A stretch of 64,000 nucleotides of DNA from Streptomyces sp. NBC_01214 (GTDB lineage Bacteria > Actinomycetota > Actinomycetes > Streptomycetales > Streptomycetaceae). Made by a program: the position numbers and the translations under genes. The notes under the pieces were generated by a model. The model did not search any database. It saw nothing but the letters and a program-made list of their open reading frames with translations, and was not told the origin of the DNA. Every line of letters starts with the position of its first letter. Positions within the stretch are counted from its first letter, which is position 1. Location: positions 4,993,001-5,057,000 of the forward strand of contig NZ_JAPEOS010000001.1 in NCBI RefSeq assembly GCF_026340975.1, in the 5' to 3' direction. This document shows positions 58,919 through 64,000 of this stretch, one piece after another.

Positions 58919-59227
58919 CCGAACAAGCCCTGACGGCGAGCATTCGTGGTCTTCCTTGGCTTTACGTTCACCTCGAGCTGAGAGGAACAGGCCCGCGACA
59001 CGGCTGCCGGGAGCAGTGCGCTGATGCGCACGAGCGTGCAGCTGCGCGTGCGTGCGCATCGACCGGGAGAGGTGTGCTAGGCGGAGGGCAGAGATGACCG
59101 GGCGCGTATCCGCAGGGGCCGTCAGTCGAGGAGGTGGGATCCGGTCGCGGTACCCGCCCCGGAACCTGACTGGCGGCCCGCGCCCAAATAGCAGGGAGGG
59201 AATCCGAACCCCGTGTTGCAGTACGGG
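58919..59227. other. No convincing gene
   Basis: Frames are short and lack motifs or ribosome sites. Nothing else is seen. Confidence 0.35.
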
Positions 59228-59628
59228 ATGTGGGATTCGATTGCCCTCTCCCACCGGCCGATCGGTGTGCTCCCGCCGCCTATGGAGGCGTACGCGGACA
59301 GGTTCGTGCTGCAGGTGGAGCAGAGTGGGGAAGACCTGGGTGCGGTGGACGTCGCCTCGTTCAGGCTGGGTCAGCGCTTCTTCTTGCTGAGCCAAATCAC
59401 CGACGTGGAGGACACGGGCGTCACCGTATGGCTCGACCGCCGGCAGAGCCACGACGAGGAGAGGCCTCCCTCGCGGCGCTCGTCGAGGTTCTGGGCATCC
59501 CGGGCGACTGCGTGCGCGACCTCACCTGGTGCCCGCACCCAGTAGTCCAGCGCGAGCTGCAGTTGCCACCCCCACCCGAAGACGACCCGGGTGCATCACG
59601 CTGGACCCGCTTCCTTCGCAAGCGCTGA
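59228..59628 (+). pseudogene. Hypothetical protein with a frameshift
   Basis: The first part reads MWDSIALSHRPIGVLPPPME, AYADRFVLQVEQSGEDLGAV and QRFFLLSQITDVEDTGVTVW in one frame. Near 59460 the coding frame changes and continues EASLAALVEVLGIPGDCVRD, LTWCPHPVVQRELQLPPPPE to a stop at 59628. Both halves are well balanced, so a single-base change explains the break. The family is unknown. Confidence 0.5.
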
Positions 59629-59653
59629 AGGCCAAGCGCCGGTTCCGCCGTCG

Positions 59654-60573
59654 GCTAGCGTGTGCCTCTTTGATGGGGGGATCAGTTAATCGGATGCGTC
59701 CTGTCCGATGAGTCATCACTGATGCGATGTGGGACCGGATCGCGCCGCTGATACCAGCCGACCCGGTCCGCGGCAGGCGGTGGGCCGACAAGGGCCGCAC
59801 CCTCGAGGCCATTGAGTGGAAGTACCGCACCAACTCGCCCTGGCGGGACCTTCCCGACGGGCTCGGCCCTTTCCGGACCGCCCAGAAGCGGCTGATCAGA
59901 TGGGCAGTCGACGGAACCGGGGGAGACGATCCTGGCCGCCGTTCTGGCAGCGGCGGATGCCGCCGACGACGTTGACTGAACGGTGTCGGTGGACTCCACT
60001 GTCGTCCGAGCCCATTGGCACGCCGCTGGAGCACGCAAAAGGAGGCGACAGGCTCCGGTGAGCCCGCCGATCATGCTCTCGGACGCTCCCGCGGCGGGCT
60101 GAGCACCAAACTCCATCTCGCCGCAGACGGCGGAGCACGACCTTTGGTCTTCACCGTCGCCGCAGGCCAAGCCGGTGATGCACCCGCTTTTGAGACGGTG
60201 ATGGCTCGTATCCGGGTGCCCCGCAGCGGCCCGGGCAGGCCACGACCCCGACCCTTTGTCGTGCTGGCCGACCGCGCCTACTCGTCCCGCGCCATCCGCA
60301 GGCACCTGCGGCGCAGGGGAATCCGCGCGGTCATCCCGCAGCCGTACGACCAGATCGGCCACCGCCTGCGGCGGGGACGTCGAGGTGGCCGCCCGCCAGG
60401 CTGCGACCGCGAGGCCCACAACAGCGGAACACCGTCGAGCGGTGCATCAACCGGCTCAAGCAGGGGCCCGGCCTGGCCACACGGACGGACAAACTCGCCA
60501 TTGCCTACCAGGCCGCACTCCACCTCGCCGGCATCCTCATCTGGACCCGACGCTGACCAAAGAGACAGAGCCT
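59654..60573 (+). mobile_element. IS5-family element, degenerate
   Basis: The left end TGTGCCTCTTTGATGG and the right end, read in reverse as CTGTCTCTTTGGTCAG, are imperfect inverted repeats around a broken transposase gene. The IS701 element is inserted a few bases beyond the right end. Confidence 0.55.
59727..60556 (+). pseudogene. IS5-family transposase, multiply disrupted
   Basis: The N-terminal part is MWDRIAPLIPADPVRGRRWA and KYRTNSPWRDLPDGLGPFRT. Next, in a shifted frame, comes ETILAAVLAAADAADDVD with a TGA where Trp is expected, then TVSVDSTVVRAHWHAAGARK. The middle (GRSRGGLSTKLHLAADGGAR, VVLADRAYSSRAIRRHLRRR) and the end (RNTVERCINRLKQGPGLATR, AALHLAGILIWTRR) lie in two further frames. 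The DDE residues (VDST, ADRAY, VER) are all recognisable. At least one nonsense change and two frameshifts make it inactive. Confidence 0.85.
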
Positions 60574-60575
60574 AG

Positions 60576-61956
60576 TAGTGCTTTGTTAGCTGGTGTCGTA
60601 GGGCTGTCGGGGGACGGTTTGTTGGCAGGTGGGGCAGGTGCCGGTCCAGGTGGCGATGAGGTGTTGGAGGAGGTCCAGGGCCTGGTAGAGGGTCAGGCCC
60701 TGGCAGGGGCTTTTGGGGTCCTCCGCTGTTCGGTCAGGAACAGATGGGCTGCGGTCACGAGGGTGACGTGCCGGTGCCAACCGACGAAGGATCGGCCCTC
60801 GAAGTGGTCCAGGCCCAGGCAGGTTTTCAGCTCGCGGTAGTCGTGCTCGATCCGCCAGCGGGACTTCGCCAGGCGGACCAGGTCCTTGGCGGGAATGTCG
60901 TCGGGCAGGTTCGAGACCCAGTACCTCACCGGCTCGGCCTCGTCCTCGGGCCACTGGGCGATCAGCCAGCTGAGCGGGATCGTGCCGTCGGCGGCGGGTT
61001 TGGGCCGTCGGCCGGCGAGGCGGACCCGCAGGAGCACGAAGTGCGAGCTCATCGCCGCCTTGGAGCCCTTGCGCCAGGTCAGGGTCCCTCCCCGGTCTCG
61101 GCCCGCGGCCATCACGTGTTCGCGTAAGGAGACCGGGCGGGTGCGGTAGCGCGGCAGCGGGCGCGGCCCGAGCCCGCTATAGGCGGGCTGGTGCGGTTCG
61201 GCGTCCTTGCCGTGGGCGGTCATCTCGCTCTTGACCTGCAGCACGTAGGCCAGACCCCGGTCCTCCAGGCCGTGGCGGAAATCGGCGTTCGCGCCGTAAC
61301 CGGTGTCCGCGACCAGCGCGGCGGGCCGCAGACCAGCGCCGGCCAGTTCGTCAAGCATCTCCAGCGCGAGCTCCCACTTCGGGCGGTGGTGCTCGGTATC
61401 GGGGATCCGGCAGGCCTTGCGCCGCCCGGCCGCCTCGGCCCTGTCCCAGCTCTCGGGCAGGAACAGCCGCCAGGACAGTGGGCACGAGGCTATGTCGGAA
61501 GCGGCGTGGACACTGACACCGATCTGGCAGTTGCCGACCTTGCCCAACGTGCCCGAGTACTGTCGCGCCACCCCGGGTGATGCGGTGCCGTCCTTGGGGA
61601 AACCGGTGTCGTCCACCACCCACACCTCGGGCCGCACCGCCCGTACCGCCCGCCATGCCAGCCGAGCCCGCACGTCCTCGACCGGCCAGGTCGAGGACGT
61701 CATGAACTGCTGCAACCGCTGATGGTCCACCCCGAGACGCTCGGCCATCGGCTGCATCGACTTGCGTCGGCCGTCCAACAGCAGGCCCCGCAGATACAAC
61801 TGGCCCTTCTCCAGCCAGTCCCGCCGCACCAACGGCGCGAACACTTCGGAGGCGAACTCCTCCAACCGGCCCCGCACCGCAGCAAGCTCCCCAGCCCTCA
61901 TACAACCAGCGAACTACCGAACACCCGACGTGACAAGACCCAGTAACAAAGCACTA
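60576..61956 (-). mobile_element. IS701-family element, apparently intact
   Basis: The terminal repeats TAGTGCTTTGTTA (60576-60588) and TAACAAAGCACTA (61944-61956) are perfect 13-bp inverses. They are flanked on both sides by CTAG (60572-60575 and 61957-60), the 4-bp target duplication typical of IS701. A full-length transposase gene fills the element. The insertion is right beside the end of the degenerate IS5 copy. Confidence 0.85.
60693..61901 (-). CDS. IS701-family transposase
   Basis: A 402-residue DDE transposase. It starts MRAGELAAVRGRLEEFASEV and has RLGVDHQRLQQFMTSSTWPV near residue 60, WVVDDTGFPKDGTASPGVAR with the first Asp pair near residue 97, and ALVADTGYGANADFRHGLED near residue 200. 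The acidic residue lies in KSRWRIEHDYRELKTCLGLD near residue 360. The length and order are those of IS701 transposases, and the reading frame is clean. It should catalyse transposition of the flanking repeats. Confidence 0.92.
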   Translation of the reverse strand: MRAGELAAVRGRLEEFASEVFAPLVRRDWLEKGQLYLRGLLLDGRRKSMQPMAERLGVDHQRLQQFMTSSTWPVEDVRARLAWRAVRAVRPEVWVVDDTGFPKDGTASPGVARQYSGTLGKVGNCQIGVSVHAASDIASCPLSWRLFLPESWDRAEAAGRRKACRIPDTEHHRPKWELALEMLDELAGAGLRPAALVADTGYGANADFRHGLEDRGLAYVLQVKSEMTAHGKDAEPHQPAYSGLGPRPLPRYRTRPVSLREHVMAAGRDRGGTLTWRKGSKAAMSSHFVLLRVRLAGRRPKPAADGTIPLSWLIAQWPEDEAEPVRYWVSNLPDDIPAKDLVRLAKSRWRIEHDYRELKTCLGLDHFEGRSFVGWHRHVTLVTAAHLFLTEQRRTPKAPARA

Positions 61957-62074
61957 CTAGGCCCCCAAGACCGGCCACGAGTAGCTCTTGAGGTTGCAGG
62001 TCACGGTCTTGCGCGATGAGGGTTGACGGCGCCCTCGATGCTGCCGGACCTCCAGTCGAGACGGAGGTCGGCGG

Positions 62075-62284
62075 CTACGGCGTCTGGCTGCGACGGATCG
62101 CGCAGTCGTCCACGCCCAGCACCCGCGGCGTGTAGAGCCGTGGCGCCGAGCGGCGGTAGGCCCGAAGGGTCGTCCGCGGCACGCAGTGGATTTGGGGGTC
62201 GGCTCGACCTCGACGGCTACCTGGGGCAGCGGATACCGCCATACCTGACGTAACATCACCGCCGCACCCACACGTGAGCAGCAC
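62075..62284 (-). pseudogene. ISL3 transposase fragment
   Basis: The minus-strand frame contains LYTPRVLGVDDCAIRRSQT, which matches the P-R-V-L-G-V-D-D-F-A-x-R-R motif around the first catalytic Asp of ISL3 transposases. Upstream sequence is degraded and a stop follows. A few further residues continue in another frame to about 61980. Confidence 0.5.
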
Positions 62285-62352
62285 ACCGGGCCCTCAACGG
62301 CGCCCCGCCCCATTTCCGTCCGCGGCCGAGCCGTCGGTCCCGCCGTCCGTGC

Positions 62353-62577
62353 TCAGCGCTTGATGACGACGTAGATTTTGTCCGGCTCGCGCAGTGCCAT
62401 CAGGCCGCCCGAGACCAGGCAGGCGATGAAGGAAATCAGCATCCCCTGAGGCGTCCATGTGGCGATCGAGATGATCAGTCCGAGGAAGCTGAGCCCCAGC
62501 ATGTAAGGGGACAGCCATACGAGCAAGCCCAGGATAAAGAGTCCGATGAGGATGTAGAGCAAGACCATGCCGGTCAT
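62353..62577 (-). CDS. Small two-span membrane protein
   Basis: A 74-residue protein from ATG 62577: MTGMVLLYILIGLFILGLLV, then WLSPYMLGLSFLGLIISIAT and LISFIACLVSGGLMALREPD. It has two to three hydrophobic helices and a charged end (KIYVVIKR). There is no known family. The frame is short but the amino-acid pattern is strongly membrane-like and the start is sensible. Confidence 0.6.
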   Translation of the reverse strand: MTGMVLLYILIGLFILGLLVWLSPYMLGLSFLGLIISIATWTPQGMLISFIACLVSGGLMALREPDKIYVVIKR

Positions 62578-62728
62578 CTGGGTTCACCATCATTCTTCAC
62601 GTATTCAACCTCATTGCATTACCTGCTGTAACCGTCTTCCCTGACTCCCCGATCAGGGGTGTCGAAGGATGTCGCCGACGGTCTCACTCGGCGGGATGCC
62701 CACCCACCGGTCGGGAGTCGGCGGGCTG

Positions 62729-62983
62729 CTACAGCCACTCCCACTGCGGGTTCTTTCCGCCGCTCTTGCCCCACATGGCCATCTGGGTCCCACGCGTATC
62801 GTTGGGAGCGTCGATGACATCGCCGTAGGGCGTGTTCTCCAGCTGGTAGGGCATGTGCCGTTGGAAGGCCTGGTTCCAGCCGTTGTTGCAGTTCCAGAGG
62901 ATCAGCTCGGCGCCGTTCACGACGCTGTCCTGGCCGATCAGCCATTTCTGGTTGGCGCCGCCGTTACAGTCCCACGCGATCAC
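62729..62983 (-). pseudogene. Ricin-type lectin domain fragment
   Basis: The frame from GTG 62983 reads AWDCNGGANQKWLIGQDSVV, NGAELILWNCNNGWNQAFQR, GTQMAMWGKSGGKNPQWEWL and stops. W-D-C-N-G-G-x-N-Q-K-W and L-W-N-C-N are the ricin-B repeats. A TGA lies in frame just upstream, and no signal peptide is present, so the 5' part of the gene is lost. Confidence 0.55.
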
Positions 62984-63278
62984 GGCGGAGCCAGACTCCC
63001 GTCAGCTCGAGCGTAAAGACACAGGAACGAACCCTGATTCTGGAACACGGATCCACCCGCTGCGGTGGACGAGGGGGTGGCCGTAGCCGCGGTGGCCCTG
63101 AACAGAGCCAGGCGCACGCGTCAACGGCCATGGAGCGCCACATCGACTTGGTAGGAAATACGTGAACATGATTCCCCCGTGGCTGCCGATGAGCAGCCCC
63201 TTAAACGAACAAGTTGAGAAGATGATCTTAGCGGACGGCGGTAAGAGCTGGACCAGTAGCCTTGCTGCCCTCGGCGCT
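62984..63278. other. No gene seen
   Basis: The region between the lectin fragment and the transposase scrap holds no frame with motifs or ribosome site. Confidence 0.4.
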
Positions 63279-63417
63279 GGGTCGACGAGCGGACCTGGGC
63301 CTGGATGACGCATGCCCGCCGTCAAGCACGCGACTACGAACGGCTCGTACAAAACTCCGAGACGCTGATCACTTGGGCAGCCATCACGCTCATGACACGC
63401 CGCCTGGCCAAGGGTCG
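63279..63417 (+). pseudogene. IS5-family transposase, C-terminal scrap
   Basis: The plus strand reads WVDERTWAWMTHARRQARDY then ERLVQNSETLITWAAITLMT and RRLAKG. It matches the E-R-T-x-A-W... R-x-x-R-D-Y-E-R... W-A-x-x-x-x-M-x-R-R end of IS5 transposases, including the catalytic Glu. The 5' part is absent. Confidence 0.6.
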
Positions 63418-63461
63418 AAAGAGCCTCAACCAGCTGCCAGCGCTCACGTGTCCCAACCGAT

Positions 63462-63856
63462 CTACACGATCACATCGCCAACCCGAACATCGATCGCACT
63501 GGCATTCCAGCCGGCTTCGTCCACTGACACCCCACACGCCGCCTGTCAGGCTCCCCCAGTAGTTTGATCAAACGGGTCTCGCCCATCACATCGCCCACGA
63601 CCAGGCGCCCATCGGAGAACGACAGAGGCCCAGCGAAGGCCTCGATGAACGTCTCGTCAGGGCGAAGCCGCTGGTCGAAGGGCTCGGTGAAAACACGGAT
63701 GCGCACGAAGCCGATCTGGGCCCGCACCCGCACCCGCACCGGGACATGTGCTCCGCACGCAACAGCCGGCCCTTGCTTCAGCTCCATGATCGGAAGCCAG
63801 TCGGTTGCTCCGACCGTGAGCACCCGGTGATTCACACAGACCTCAGCGCTGGCCAT
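63462..63856 (-). pseudogene. Hypothetical protein with a one-base deletion
   Basis: From ATG 63856 the frame gives MASAEVCVNHRVLTVGATDW, VRVRVRAQIGFVRIRVFTEP, FIEAFAGPLSFSDGRLVVGD and ETRLIKLLGEPDRRRV. It then leaves a G-run near 63527, where the next frame continues VSVDEAGWNASAIDVRVGDV then IV and a stop at 63462. Losing one G in GGGGG would explain this. The joined product would be about 131 residues, beta-rich and without a known family. A sequencing error is possible. Confidence 0.55.
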
Positions 63857-64000
63857 TGCACGCGGTCTCCCGCCTCCAAGTGCCGCCGAAGCTATCCCAC
63901 GCCACCGACACAACCCAGTCACCATCGGTCTGATGGAACAGACAGTTACGAAGGTTCCAGCGGGTGGATTCCCGCGTCCCACTCCGGTAACCAGTCTGTC

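Overview
The window looks like chromosome-arm or mobile DNA from a Streptomyces or close relative. It is very GC-rich, with GC-biased third codon positions and GGAGG-type ribosome binding sites. Characteristic actinobacterial genes include mycothione reductase, an F420-type luciferase-like enzyme, DUF3618/DUF4235 proteins, a large ATP-binding LuxR regulator and several Tat- or Sec-exported proteins. Everything here was read by eye from sequence, so family names rest on motifs and recall, not on searches.

Layout. 0-8.1 kb: end of a sigma-factor-like gene with a coupled partner, a MerR regulator beside a quinone-type oxidoreductase, a decayed TPR/NB-ARC-like gene, a small secreted protein, a zinc-motif (HNH-like) protein, an AraC regulator and an alpha/beta hydrolase. 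8.4-10.4 kb: transposase scraps and an IS110 element. 10.4-20.7 kb: a P-loop protein, a Tat-exported protein, a two-component pair whose kinase has a duplicated but mutated transmitter helix, and secreted proteins (ricin-type lectin, TagC-like propeller, lamin-tail domain). 20.7-22.3 kb: a second, diverged IS110 in opposite orientation. Both IS110 copies keep a conserved non-coding leader that fits the recently described bridge RNAs.

22.3-34.4 kb is the most coherent block: a winged-helix regulator, a STAS protein, a DUF5133-like protein, DoxX, hemerythrin, a coupled holin/DUF3618/DUF4235 operon, then a coupled methyltransferase-CDGSH-haem-oxygenase-like operon, a YbdK/GCS2-type ligase, mycothione reductase, a flavin-reductase-like protein and an F420-type oxidoreductase. 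Several of these units are preceded by GNNT-N15-GGGTA(C/G) sequences, the pattern of Streptomyces SigB stress promoters. I read the block as a general-stress and redox island.

34.4-49 kb: a truncated HAD phosphatase, divergent GlxA-type regulator and isonitrile-hydratase-like genes, a small conserved protein, a glycine-repeat protein, a CPBP protease overlapping into a second two-component system, DoxX and VOC proteins, membrane proteins, a truncated ISL3 transposase, and HIT and GNAT proteins. 49-55 kb: a LAL regulator, an alpha/beta hydrolase and a MerR regulator with a clear operator. 55-64 kb is an insertion-sequence graveyard: pieces of IS5, ISL3 and NF041680-type transposases, a beheaded LysR gene, and one apparently intact IS701 element with a CTAG duplication. 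A few small genes survive between them. No tRNA, rRNA or CRISPR array was seen.
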